Shown here piece after piece: positions 34,527 through 42,489 of a DNA stretch of 64,000 nt. Made by a program: the position numbers and the translations under genes. The notes under the pieces are model-generated. The model was not told the DNA's origin. It made no database searches and was given only the letters and a program-made list of their open reading frames with translations. This DNA comes from Clostridiales bacterium (lineage in GTDB: Bacteria; Bacillota; Clostridia; Christensenellales; CAG-138): assembly GCA_004558825.1 (NCBI GenBank), contig SFDB01000001.1, forward strand, positions 1 to 64,000, in the 5' to 3' direction. Each line of letters starts with the position of its first letter. Positions within the stretch are counted from its first letter, which is position 1.

Positions 34527-35600
34527 TTGAAAAAGGTAATTTGTATGCTTTTATCATTTATCGCGCTTATTTCCGTATCATGTTCAACGGTGCACAACCC
34601 GTCCGTGCCTACTCCCAACGCTTTAAGCCCTTCTCCGTCGCAGACGCCCTGCCCTGCGTTCGACCAGAGCAGCATCAGAATAGATACTCCCGAAACGCTG
34701 CCGCCGAAATCGCCTTCCAAAACAGCCGTGCCCGCAACAATCGATATGCTTGAGCAGCTCATGTCAAAGGCTGAATCATATGCAGGCGCAGGCGATTACG
34801 CGAGCGCTGTCGATACATTTGCGCTCGTTTTGTCGCGATTGGAGAACTGCTCCCTGAACACGCTTGCATTGACATGCAGCGCATACATCGGTATTGCCGA
34901 TGCTTACGAAAAGCTCTATGGCTATGAAAAGGCGCTTGATATTCTCGCAGACGGTATACTCGAGATATATTCATCGCTCGGTGCCGACGCCTCCTACGAC
35001 CTCAGGGAGCACTGGCTCGAAATACGGCTAAGGCACGCCGGAAATGTCGCAGAGTCCGCAAAGTATGACGAAAGGCTTATCAGCCGTCTTGCATACCTAA
35101 TGTCATGCCAAACTCCGTTTTTCTCGAAAAGCGACATCGACAAGAAAAACAATATAGGAAGAATGTTTTATATGTATTACCGGTCCGATGAGCTCGTCGG
35201 TCCCGATGATTACGACGACATTGTGGACGGCTGCTATACGTTGAGCGCAGAAAAAGCAAACGCGACGGTCAAAAACGTATTCGGCGTATCCATACCCGAT
35301 TATAAAGCCGATTATATAGACGAAACATCCGATTTTTACTGCCGTGACGGCGTTTATCGCTTCTCCCTCGGGGATTTTTGGCTTTACTTTGATTCTATGA
35401 CGCTCACGCCGCTTTCATCCGATGAGTACCTGCTTGAATACACCATTCATGGGATGCCCGACGGTCCCAACGCAGACGGCAGCATAATTAAATACGGCCC
35501 GGGCCGCATAATAATACGCGCCGACAAAAGCTCGTCTTACGGCTTCATAGTGACTGCGGTAATAAATAATCCATTTGATGCGGCGCGCACTGTACATTAA
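34527..35600 (+). CDS. Putative lipoprotein with TPR-like region
   Basis: This 357-residue protein has a signal peptide with lipobox ISVSC, a Pro/Ser/Thr-rich linker (PTPNALSPSPSQTPCP), a helical part at about 80-180 that resembles tetratricopeptide repeats (AGAGDYASAVDTFALVLSRLE, GIADAYEKLYGYEKALDIL), and a C-terminal beta-rich domain. No named family is recognised. I choose the TTG at 34527, preceded by AAGGAGG at 9 bp. A perfect -10 (TATAAT, 34479-34484) lies upstream, without a clear -35. Confidence 0.72.
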   Translation: MKKVICMLLSFIALISVSCSTVHNPSVPTPNALSPSPSQTPCPAFDQSSIRIDTPETLPPKSPSKTAVPATIDMLEQLMSKAESYAGAGDYASAVDTFALVLSRLENCSLNTLALTCSAYIGIADAYEKLYGYEKALDILADGILEIYSSLGADASYDLREHWLEIRLRHAGNVAESAKYDERLISRLAYLMSCQTPFFSKSDIDKKNNIGRMFYMYYRSDELVGPDDYDDIVDGCYTLSAEKANATVKNVFGVSIPDYKADYIDETSDFYCRDGVYRFSLGDFWLYFDSMTLTPLSSDEYLLEYTIHGMPDGPNADGSIIKYGPGRIIIRADKSSSYGFIVTAVINNPFDAARTVH

Positions 35601-35683
35601 CCGTCCGCCTAAACCTCTCCCGCGTCGCGGTTCCGATGAGCCTCGATTTTATTGAAAACAGATAGTTTCTATCGGAAAAACGG

Positions 35684-35712
35684 TTGAATACGCTAACGAT
35701 ATGTGATATATT
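35684..35712 (+). promoter_or_regulatory. Promoter of surface protein gene
   Basis: TTGAAT and TATATT are separated by 17 bp, giving a predicted start near 35719 and a leader of about 90 nt before the surface protein gene. Confidence 0.6.
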
Positions 35713-35723
35713 AAATCTATATT

Positions 35724-35790
35724 GTACCCATTTTCTGTAATACGTTTTCTTCACAAATGTGTAAAATGTGTATAGTTGGGTACAGAAAAT
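35724..35790 (+). promoter_or_regulatory. Leader with two mutually exclusive helices
   Basis: Two perfect inverted repeats overlap: GTACCCA (35724-35730) with TGGGTAC (35777-35783), and ATTTTCTGTA (35730-35739) with TACAGAAAAT (35781-35790). They share bases at both ends and cannot both form. The second ends 2 nt before the ribosome binding site AGGAAGGAG, so one form would place a helix against it. It could equally be a DNA operator. Confidence 0.45.
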
Positions 35791-35808
35791 TAGGAAGGAG
35801 ATTACAAA

Positions 35809-38800
35809 ATGAGAAAGTTCCTCGCTCTTCTTATTTCCGCAGTAATGCTTTTCACCTGCGCGGCGGTACCTGCTTATGCGGAAGATAAGACAGTATTCGT
35901 GGTTTCAACCGTGAATGATGTAAAACCGGGCGAAACGGTAAGCGTACCCGTAACCTTATCAGGTGCTGATTATGAGGCAAACGGCCTTACGCTGCATGTT
36001 GACTTCGACGCAGCGCGTCTCACGCTTACGGATGTGACAGAGGGCGGCGTCATTGAGGCTTGCCCCGAAAGCGCTGCAATTACAGCTTCTCACGTTGATG
36101 AAGCGAACGCAAACGGCAGCTACGTCCTCTCCATTGTCAGCCCCGACAGCGCATTTACAGGCCTCGGCACGCTGTTCACGCTTGAGTTTATCGTAAATGA
36201 AAATTGCGACGTCAATCAGGCGCTCATAATTTCAATCGATGAATTCTATGCAAATTCCGACAGCGGCCGCATAATTGACATCAATGCCTCCAAGGTTGAC
36301 GGAGCAGTAAACATATCTGCCGTCAAAGATCCCACCGAGCTCGACGCCGCTCTTAACGTGGAGGGCGGCACAATTCACTTCGAGTCCGAAGGCGATTATC
36401 CGTGGGAGGTCGCAGAAGAATCAGGCGACAATCCCAGAGTTTACGCAAAATCCTCTAACGAGTCTGTTAACTCATCATCGTCAGTGCTTACCGCAACGGT
36501 CACCGCAGCTGACGGCGACATTCTTTCTTTCGACTACCAGAGCTGGGGCGAAAACGCGAATTATTCGGACAACGTGTTCGACTACTTCGAGTTCAAGTTG
36601 GACGGCGAATCAAAGCTCAAGCTGGGCGCCGGTCACGAAACATGGGAAGAATTCACCATAGAGCTTACCGCAGGCGAGCATATCCTTGAATGGTCCTACA
36701 CAAAGGACAGCTCTCTTAGTAAACCCGGCGATCACGCTTTCCTAGACAATGTGGCAATCACATCGTCGCCGGTCGTCACGACAGATGACCTTGACGCAGC
36801 CCTTAATGTTGAGGGCGGCACGATTCACTTTGAATCTGAAGGCGATTATCCGTGGGAGGTCGTTACCGAAGATGGCGATGGCGGGCGTTGCTACGCCAAA
36901 TCAACGAACGAAGGCGTATCAAGCTCAACCTCCGTCGTTACGGCAACGGTGACCGCAGCCGCAGGCGCTGTAGTTTCGTTCGATTTCCAGTGCTGGGGCG
37001 AAGGATCATCGATGGTTTGGGACGGACTTAAATTCTACATTAACGACGTCAAACAGGCTGAGTTCGCTGCCGGGCATGAAGCGTGGGAGCAGTTTACAGC
37101 AGAGCTTCCCGAAACAGGCGAATATATTCTTACGTGGGAGTATTCAAAGGACAGCTCGATTAATAAGCCCGGAGACCATGCGTTCCTCGATAACGTTGCA
37201 ATCACCTCTCCGATAGTTCTGAGCGATCTTGACAGAGCGCTCAACGTAGAAGGCGGCACGATTCATTTCGAGTCTGAAGGCGATTATCCGTGGGAAGTCG
37301 TTGCCGAAGAAGGCGAAGGCGCAAGGTTCTACGCCAAGTCAACAAACGAGGGCGTATCAAGTTCCTCTTCAGTCGTTACCGCAACAGTGACTGCTGCAGC
37401 GGGCGATGTAGTTTCGTTCGACTTCCAATGCTGGGGCGAAGGAATAACCATGACTTGGGACGGACTTAAGTTCTACATTAACGGCGAAAAACAGGTCGAG
37501 TACGCTTCAGGACATGAGACCTGGGAAAGCTTCAGAACTACGCTTCCTGAATCGGGCGAATACATTCTTAAGTGGGAGTATTCAAAGGACAGCTCTATTG
37601 ATAAGCCCGGCGACCATGCATTCCTTGACAACGTATATGTCGGTGAGCCTGTTTCCGCAAATCAAATAATCGTTGACGAATCGGTTACGGTTTACGTAAA
37701 CCGCACCGAATCGATATCTTGGACGGTTCTTCCCGAATCTGCCGATGATAAAAACGTTATACTTACCTGCGCAGACGAAAGCATTGCCACGGTCAACGAA
37801 AACGGCGTTGTATTCGGTGTTGCGGAAGGTGTTACGACCGTAAAAGTTGAGCTTGCCTCTAACCCCAACGTTTTTGCCACCTGCACGGTTAACGTTGTAG
37901 ATATGGGCTTCACTCCGGTGGACTTCTACGCTATGCTTGTGTTCGGCGACGGCAATAACGAATCGGCAGTCGGCAACTGGATCAACTTCTCAGACACAGA
38001 TCCCGCTCAGATTCAGACCATCACAGCCTACCCGAGCGATTCCTATGCTGCTGCATATGTAAACGGAATGGTTTACGGTTATAAAAATTCCAACGGCGGC
38101 GGTAACTTCTGGTATGCCCCCATTGACAATCTCGGCAACGTCACCGTTACAGATGTAGTATATCAGGGCAATATGGTAGACATGGCGTACGACTACTCAC
38201 GCAGTCAGATGTACGGTCTTGCATCCAATGCGTCGGATGCGCGCGTGCTTGTCAAGGTTAACATTAAGACGGGTCAAACGCAGGAGATCGCATCCTTCGG
38301 CAGCCAGACCATCATAACGCTCGCTATCAGCGAATCAGGTGCCGCCTATGGCTTAGCCTATTCCTCCGACAGCAACGCAAAGCTTTACAGCATTGACCTT
38401 GACACGGGTGCGCTTACGCTTATCGGCGGCACGGGCGTACCTATAAATTACGTTCAGTCAATGTGCTACGACTTTGACAACGGCGACCTATACTGGGCGC
38501 AGATAAACTCCGTCGATAATGCAAGCTTCTATCGCATCGATAAGGATACCGCAGCCGTTACCGATCTCGGCATGATAGGCGGAGACATCGCCGAAATTTG
38601 CGGCCTGTTCATGGTTCCCGCAGACGAGCCCATAAGCTCTCATATCCTTACCATCAACTATGCATATGCGGACGGCACTATCGCCGCTGACCCATATGCA
38701 GCCGAACTCGATGAGGGCGCCGAATACTCCATTGCCTCCCCCGTTATCACGGGCTACACTGCGGATATGCTCGTAGTCGAGGGCATAATGGGCGATGAAG

Positions 38801-39381
38801 ACGTAACGTACACCGTTACATATACTAAGAATGTATACACCGTTACGTTTGTAGATGGCTTTAACGGCGAAACGATTGATACACAGACTGTTGAGTACGG
38901 TTCGGACGCTGTTGCTCCCGCAATTCCCGAACATGAAGGCTACCACTTCGTGCAATGGGACACGGACTTCACAAACGTAACATCCGATCTCACCGTAACG
39001 GCGATTTACGAAATCAACAAGTATAACGTGCATGTCAGCACGAGCTCGTGCGGCACCGCTTCACCGATAGGCGACATGCTCGTCGAACACGGTTCGGATC
39101 TTACGATAACCATGACGCCCGATGCAAACCACTATGTGTGGTATGTAACGGTAAACGGCGAAATCGCAGCGGTGCGTCCCGGCAACGTCATCACAATCGA
39201 GAACATAACCGAAGATATCGATGTATTCATCGTATTCAACACGGATGCTCCCGAGGCAACGCCGCCCGCACCCGCTCCGACACCCGGCAACCCGCCGAAA
39301 ACCGGCGCAGTCTCCATGACAGCTTTGGCAATAATGGCCATCGCCTCGGGAGCGGGTATCGTAATATTTCGCAAGAAATAA
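35809..39381 (+). CDS. Wall-anchored surface protein with cohesin-like and tandem repeat domains
   Basis: This 1190-residue protein has a signal peptide (1-24), a cohesin-like beta-sandwich (about 28-172, DVKPGETVSVPVTLSG, GLTLHVDFD), three tandem repeats of 146-150 residues (from 178, 327 and 473; each has NVEGGTIHFESEGDYPWEV and ends KPGDHAFLDNV), a Big_2-type Ig domain (about 620-702), a propeller-like region (about 705-945), a MucBP-like, an InlB-B-like and a bacterial-repeat domain, then a Pro-rich linker, PPKTG at 1162-1166, a membrane helix and FRKK. The last part is a sortase signal. It is probably an adhesin or glycan-binding protein; a sortase gene lies 3 kb away. Confidence 0.9.
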   Translation: MRKFLALLISAVMLFTCAAVPAYAEDKTVFVVSTVNDVKPGETVSVPVTLSGADYEANGLTLHVDFDAARLTLTDVTEGGVIEACPESAAITASHVDEANANGSYVLSIVSPDSAFTGLGTLFTLEFIVNENCDVNQALIISIDEFYANSDSGRIIDINASKVDGAVNISAVKDPTELDAALNVEGGTIHFESEGDYPWEVAEESGDNPRVYAKSSNESVNSSSSVLTATVTAADGDILSFDYQSWGENANYSDNVFDYFEFKLDGESKLKLGAGHETWEEFTIELTAGEHILEWSYTKDSSLSKPGDHAFLDNVAITSSPVVTTDDLDAALNVEGGTIHFESEGDYPWEVVTEDGDGGRCYAKSTNEGVSSSTSVVTATVTAAAGAVVSFDFQCWGEGSSMVWDGLKFYINDVKQAEFAAGHEAWEQFTAELPETGEYILTWEYSKDSSINKPGDHAFLDNVAITSPIVLSDLDRALNVEGGTIHFESEGDYPWEVVAEEGEGARFYAKSTNEGVSSSSSVVTATVTAAAGDVVSFDFQCWGEGITMTWDGLKFYINGEKQVEYASGHETWESFRTTLPESGEYILKWEYSKDSSIDKPGDHAFLDNVYVGEPVSANQIIVDESVTVYVNRTESISWTVLPESADDKNVILTCADESIATVNENGVVFGVAEGVTTVKVELASNPNVFATCTVNVVDMGFTPVDFYAMLVFGDGNNESAVGNWINFSDTDPAQIQTITAYPSDSYAAAYVNGMVYGYKNSNGGGNFWYAPIDNLGNVTVTDVVYQGNMVDMAYDYSRSQMYGLASNASDARVLVKVNIKTGQTQEIASFGSQTIITLAISESGAAYGLAYSSDSNAKLYSIDLDTGALTLIGGTGVPINYVQSMCYDFDNGDLYWAQINSVDNASFYRIDKDTAAVTDLGMIGGDIAEICGLFMVPADEPISSHILTINYAYADGTIAADPYAAELDEGAEYSIASPVITGYTADMLVVEGIMGDEDVTYTVTYTKNVYTVTFVDGFNGETIDTQTVEYGSDAVAPAIPEHEGYHFVQWDTDFTNVTSDLTVTAIYEINKYNVHVSTSSCGTASPIGDMLVEHGSDLTITMTPDANHYVWYVTVNGEIAAVRPGNVITIENITEDIDVFIVFNTDAPEATPPAPAPTPGNPPKTGAVSMTALAIMAIASGAGIVIFRKK
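36340..37650 (+). repeat. Three tandem in-frame repeats of about 440 bp
   Basis: Units begin near 36340, 36790 and 37228 (periods 450 and 438 bp). Units 2 and 3 are most alike, for example GEYIL-WEYSKDSSI in both, so they probably arose from the latest duplication. The repeats encode a beta-sandwich-like domain with conserved Trp and Gly (WGE, YPWEV). Confidence 0.9.
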
Positions 39382-39394
39382 GTCCTAAAGCCCT

Positions 39395-39465
39395 GCTTGG
39401 TAAATCAAACCAAGCGTAGTAAACAGCACAGACAGTTTGCGGCTGCCGCAGGAGCGGCAGCCGCA
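39395..39465. terminator. Two hairpins between convergent genes
   Basis: GCTTGGT and ACCAAGC (39395-39415) form a 7-bp stem. TGCGGCTGCCGC and GCGGCAGCCGCA (39438-39465) form a perfect 12-bp stem with an AGGA loop. They separate the surface protein gene from the convergent metal ATPase gene. T-runs are poor, but termination here is likely. Confidence 0.6.
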
Positions 39466-39489
39466 TCATCATTTGCTCTTCTTTGAAAA

Positions 39490-41349
39490 CTACATTTTAT
39501 TCGTCCTAAGCGTCCTCATCGCGTTAAGTATCGCTATTACAGCTACGCCAACATCTGCAAACACAGCCATCCACATGCTCGCCACGCCTGACGCGCTCAG
39601 CACAAGCACCGCCGCCTTAACCGCAATCGCAAACACCGTGTTCTCTTTAGCTATGCACGTTGCCTTTCTCGCTATGCGCATAGCCTTTGAGAGGCTCAAC
39701 AGGTTGTCGTTCATTATTACGACGTCGGCCGCTTCTATGGCCGCATCGGAGCCAAGAGCGCCCATCGCTATGCCTATATCGGCTCTGGCAAGCACAGGCG
39801 CATCGTTGATGCCGTCACCCACAAACGCAAGCTTGTCATTGCCGTCGCTCTTCTCAAGCAGTTCATTCACGCGTTCCACCTTGTCTGACGGAAGTTGTTC
39901 CGCAAAGCATTCGTCCATGCCAAGCTCATCCGCCACCGAGCGGCCCACAGAGCGCGCATCTCCCGTAAGCATTACAACGCGCTCGATTCCCTCTCGTTTC
40001 AGCGCCGCTATGGCGTCATGCGCCTCGCTCTTTATTTCGTCCGAAATCACTATGTAGCCGAGGTACTTCCCGTCGGCAGCGACATGTACAGTAGTGCCCG
40101 CGGCCTTATTTTCGGCGCACTCGATGCCGTTTTCGCTCATAAGTCTTGCGTTGCCCACAAGCACGCTCTGCCCGTCAATCGATGCACATACACCGCGCCC
40201 GGCTATCTCCCTTATGTTTTCGGCTTCATCAAGCCTCACAAGCTCCGCTTCCGCCTTCTTTTTCAGAGACATAGCTATTGGGTGGGATGACGCTCTCTCA
40301 GCGGCGCATGCAATGCGAAGCAGCTCATTCTTACTTATGCCTTCGAGCTGAGGCTGAATATCCGTAACCTCAAACGTACCCTTTGTAAGCGTCCCCGTTT
40401 TATCGAAGACGAATGTCTTTACTTTGGCAAGCGCTTCAAGATAGTTTCCGCCCTTTACGAGTATGCCGCTCGCAGACGCGCCGCCTATTCCTCCAAAGAA
40501 GCTGAGAGGTATCGATATAACAAGCGCGCATGGGCACGATACGACGAGGAACGATAACGCCCTGTGAATCCATTCGGAAAAAGTCGACTCCTTTATCAGC
40601 AGCGGTGGGATAATCGCAAGTATAAGCGCAAGGCTCACCACAATGGGCGTATAATATCTTGAAAAGCGCGTTATAAACTTCTCTGAATTCGATTTTCTGG
40701 CGCTCGCGTTCTCAACGAGATCCAGTATACGCGACGCTGTTGACTCGCCATATTCGCACATCACCCTCGCCGTCACAGCGCCAACGGTGTTTATGGAACC
40801 GCTAAGCAGCGTATCGCCCTCTCTTGCGGCGCGCGGCACCGTCTCGCCGCTAAGCGCAGACGTATCAATATACGTTTCGCCCGTCAATATAACACAGTCA
40901 AGAGGTACGCGCTCTCCCGGCGTAATCGATATAACGTCGCCCGTATGCACGTCTTCAGGGTCCTTCCTTATAATCCCTTCGTCGGTTACAAGGTTTGCAT
41001 GATCAGGGCGAATATTCATAAGAGACGATATCGAGCGGCGCGATTTATCAACGGCTGCATCTTGGAACGCTTCGCCTATCTGGAATAGAATCATTACCGC
41101 TGTACCCTCGGAGAATTCCCCGACACAGAATGCACCGATGCTCGCTATCGACATGAGTAAATTCTCATTAAACACATTGCCGCGGAATATGCTCTTAATC
41201 GCACCAAACACGATATCATATCCTGCTATGACATAGCTTGCAACATAAAGCGCCGTAGACAGCCAGGCCATCTCTGCCGGCATTTTGATAATCAGCGCGC
41301 ATACAAGCAGTGCCGCTGATGCAGCAATTCTTATTGCTTTACACTTCAT
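39490..41349 (-). CDS. P1B-type heavy-metal-exporting ATPase (Zn/Cd/Pb type)
   Basis: This 619-residue pump exports soft divalent metals using ATP. It has the actuator loop ALSGETVP, the metal-site CPC in SCPCALVISIP, phosphorylation site DKTGTLT, HP in SSHPIA, and GDGINDAPVLARAD. The last helix carries ADVGVAVIAILNAMR, the DxG pattern of the Zn/Cd/Pb (P1B-2) group. The N-terminal metal-binding domain is absent from the pump and encoded separately by the preceding gene, 4 bp away. Regulation is by the upstream ArsR-type repressor. Confidence 0.93.
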   Translation of the reverse strand: MKCKAIRIAASAALLVCALIIKMPAEMAWLSTALYVASYVIAGYDIVFGAIKSIFRGNVFNENLLMSIASIGAFCVGEFSEGTAVMILFQIGEAFQDAAVDKSRRSISSLMNIRPDHANLVTDEGIIRKDPEDVHTGDVISITPGERVPLDCVILTGETYIDTSALSGETVPRAAREGDTLLSGSINTVGAVTARVMCEYGESTASRILDLVENASARKSNSEKFITRFSRYYTPIVVSLALILAIIPPLLIKESTFSEWIHRALSFLVVSCPCALVISIPLSFFGGIGGASASGILVKGGNYLEALAKVKTFVFDKTGTLTKGTFEVTDIQPQLEGISKNELLRIACAAERASSHPIAMSLKKKAEAELVRLDEAENIREIAGRGVCASIDGQSVLVGNARLMSENGIECAENKAAGTTVHVAADGKYLGYIVISDEIKSEAHDAIAALKREGIERVVMLTGDARSVGRSVADELGMDECFAEQLPSDKVERVNELLEKSDGNDKLAFVGDGINDAPVLARADIGIAMGALGSDAAIEAADVVIMNDNLLSLSKAMRIARKATCIAKENTVFAIAVKAAVLVLSASGVASMWMAVFADVGVAVIAILNAMRTLRTNKM

Positions 41350-41353
41350 GGCA

Positions 41354-41581
41354 TTATACCTCTTTTACGGCAGCTCCTGATTCAATGCGGTTAATTATCG
41401 CTTTTGCCTTCTCAACTATCTCATCCATCACGCCATCGTCGGCCTCAAGAACAAGCTTTCCCGTCATAAAGCTGAGGCTCGCGCTCCTCACTCCATTAAG
41501 CTTGGAAATCTTATTCTCAATTTTTGCGGCACAGTTTGCGCAATCGAGTCCATCTATCCTGAATTTCTTTATCATAATCAT
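41354..41581 (-). CDS. Heavy-metal-associated (HMA) domain protein
   Basis: This 75-residue protein is a single HMA ferredoxin-like domain with the metal-binding motif GLDCANC (Cys about 13 and 16). It resembles the N-terminal domain normally fused to such ATPases and probably delivers metal to the pump encoded next. I choose the ATG at 41581 (AAAGG 5 bp upstream), 2 bp after the arsR stop; a GTG at 41587 lies too close to the ribosome site. Confidence 0.88.
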   Translation of the reverse strand: MIMIKKFRIDGLDCANCAAKIENKISKLNGVRSASLSFMTGKLVLEADDGVMDEIVEKAKAIINRIESGAAVKEV

Positions 41582-41583
41582 GT

Positions 41584-41955
41584 TCACCTTTCTCTGATAT
41601 GTTCAAGTCCCATTTCGAACACGGCCTTAACGTGTTCATCCGCCAGCGAGTAGAAGATTACCTTCCCCTCACGTCTGAACGACACAAGGTTCGACTGGCG
41701 CAGCGCGCGCAACTGATGAGATATGGCTGATTTTGTAATATTCAGCAACGCCGCAAGATCGCACACGCACATCTCATGCTGATCGAGCGCCCAAATTATC
41801 CTTGTGCGCGTGCTGTCGCTTATGACCTTGAAAAAATCCGACAGATCATACACCTCGCTGTCGGGCGGCATGTTTTGCCTAACCTGTTCTACCACATCAG
41901 CATGTATGACCTCGCAGTCGCTTCCCGGCACCTGTCTGGCAGCTATATCATCCAT
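41584..41955 (-). CDS. ArsR/SmtB family metal-responsive repressor (CadC-like)
   Basis: This 123-residue protein has a winged helix-turn-helix (ALLNITKSAISHQLRALRQ) preceded by EMCVCDLA, matching the ELCVCDL metal-sensing box of CadC/SmtB-type repressors. Cys14 (GSDC) in the N-terminal arm could complete the site, as in CadC. The ATG at 41955 has GGAGG upstream. Longer starts at 42006 and 42036 are unlikely because they lie at or before the predicted transcription start. It should repress its own operon, including the HMA protein and pump, until Cd, Pb or Zn binds. Confidence 0.9.
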   Translation of the reverse strand: MDDIAARQVPGSDCEVIHADVVEQVRQNMPPDSEVYDLSDFFKVISDSTRTRIIWALDQHEMCVCDLAALLNITKSAISHQLRALRQSNLVSFRREGKVIFYSLADEHVKAVFEMGLEHIRER

Positions 41956-41987
41956 ATTCGCAAAACCTCCGTACGATTCATTTCGAT

Positions 41988-42001
41988 TGAACGGTTGTTC
42001 A
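41988..42001 (-). promoter_or_regulatory. ArsR-type operator, downstream dyad
   Basis: TGAACGGTTGTTCA contains the inverted arms TGAAC and GTTCA with a 4-bp centre, typical of ArsR/CadC operators. It lies in the leader just beyond the predicted start of transcription. Confidence 0.65.
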
Positions 42002-42013
42002 TTCATTGTTTGT

Positions 42014-42043
42014 ATTATAGTTGAGCAATTGTTCACTTGTCAA
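42014..42043 (-). promoter_or_regulatory. Promoter of the metal-export operon
   Basis: On the minus strand TTGACA (42043-42038) and TATAAT (42019-42014) are both perfect, separated by 18 bp. Confidence 0.88.
42022..42035 (-). promoter_or_regulatory. ArsR-type operator inside promoter spacer
   Basis: TGAGCAATTGTTCA is an imperfect palindrome between the -35 and -10, where CadC/CzrA-type repressors bind. It matches the downstream dyad at TGA and TTGTTCA. Confidence 0.7.
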
Positions 42044-42345
42044 TGATTTACGCAAAAGAGTTATAAGAATTCATATAAATCATAATCTGTTTCCGCCTAT
42101 ATTCCGTCGTACGTCTTGAGAAACGCATACGCCGCTCAGCAGACTTTCGCGGTGCAAATGTCGCACCCGCATATAAGGCTCGCCGTTAAAGCAAAAAAGA
42201 CCGTGTCACATTTCTATAAATAAAGCGGGAGGCTTTAGCTTCTCGCCCAGCCTGTCGCTAAACCCCGGGGTTGACAACGGGCCGCAGCCTCTTATGTTCA
42301 ATCCGGCTCTGACGACATGTGCGTCAGAACGGATGAAAACCCGGA
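42044..42345. other. Gene-free stretch with hairpins, left flank of repeat copy A
   Basis: No plausible gene lies here. From 42225 it holds a series of hairpins: GCGGGAGGC/GCTTCTCGC (42225-42246), CCCCGGGG near 42257, TCTGACG/CGTCAGA (42308-42328) and GAAAACC/GGTTTTC (42335-42352). The 42225 hairpin is a near copy of the one at 42449-42470 on the other side of the dispersed repeat. Confidence 0.7.
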
Positions 42346-42449
42346 GGTTTTCGTGCTTTGCGGGTTTTGCCGCCCGGGAGAGAATGCGAGAGGCGAAACA
42401 CGTAAAAACTCGAAAAAGTGGCGTTTAGCCACTTTTTCGGCAGTCACAG
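42346..42449. repeat. Dispersed 104-bp hairpin repeat, copy A
   Basis: This segment is 91% identical (9 differences, no gaps) to 61272-61375. It contains GTTTTGCC/GGCGAAAC (8-bp stem, one G-U pair) and CGAAAAAGTGGC/GCCACTTTTTCG (perfect 12-bp stem, GTTTA loop), the latter a bidirectional terminator. It lies 3' of the minus-strand sortase gene. A nearly perfect copy of the 42225 hairpin (GCGGGGGGC/GCCTCCCGC, 42449-42470) follows it. Confidence 0.92.
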
Positions 42450-42489
42450 CGGGGGGCTTTAGCCTCCCGCCCAACAATTCACATTTTTA

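Noticed and set aside
36340..37650. Possible CRISPR or mobile repeat
   Set aside because: The three repeats are about 440 bp, in frame and encode a protein domain, so they are intragenic duplications.
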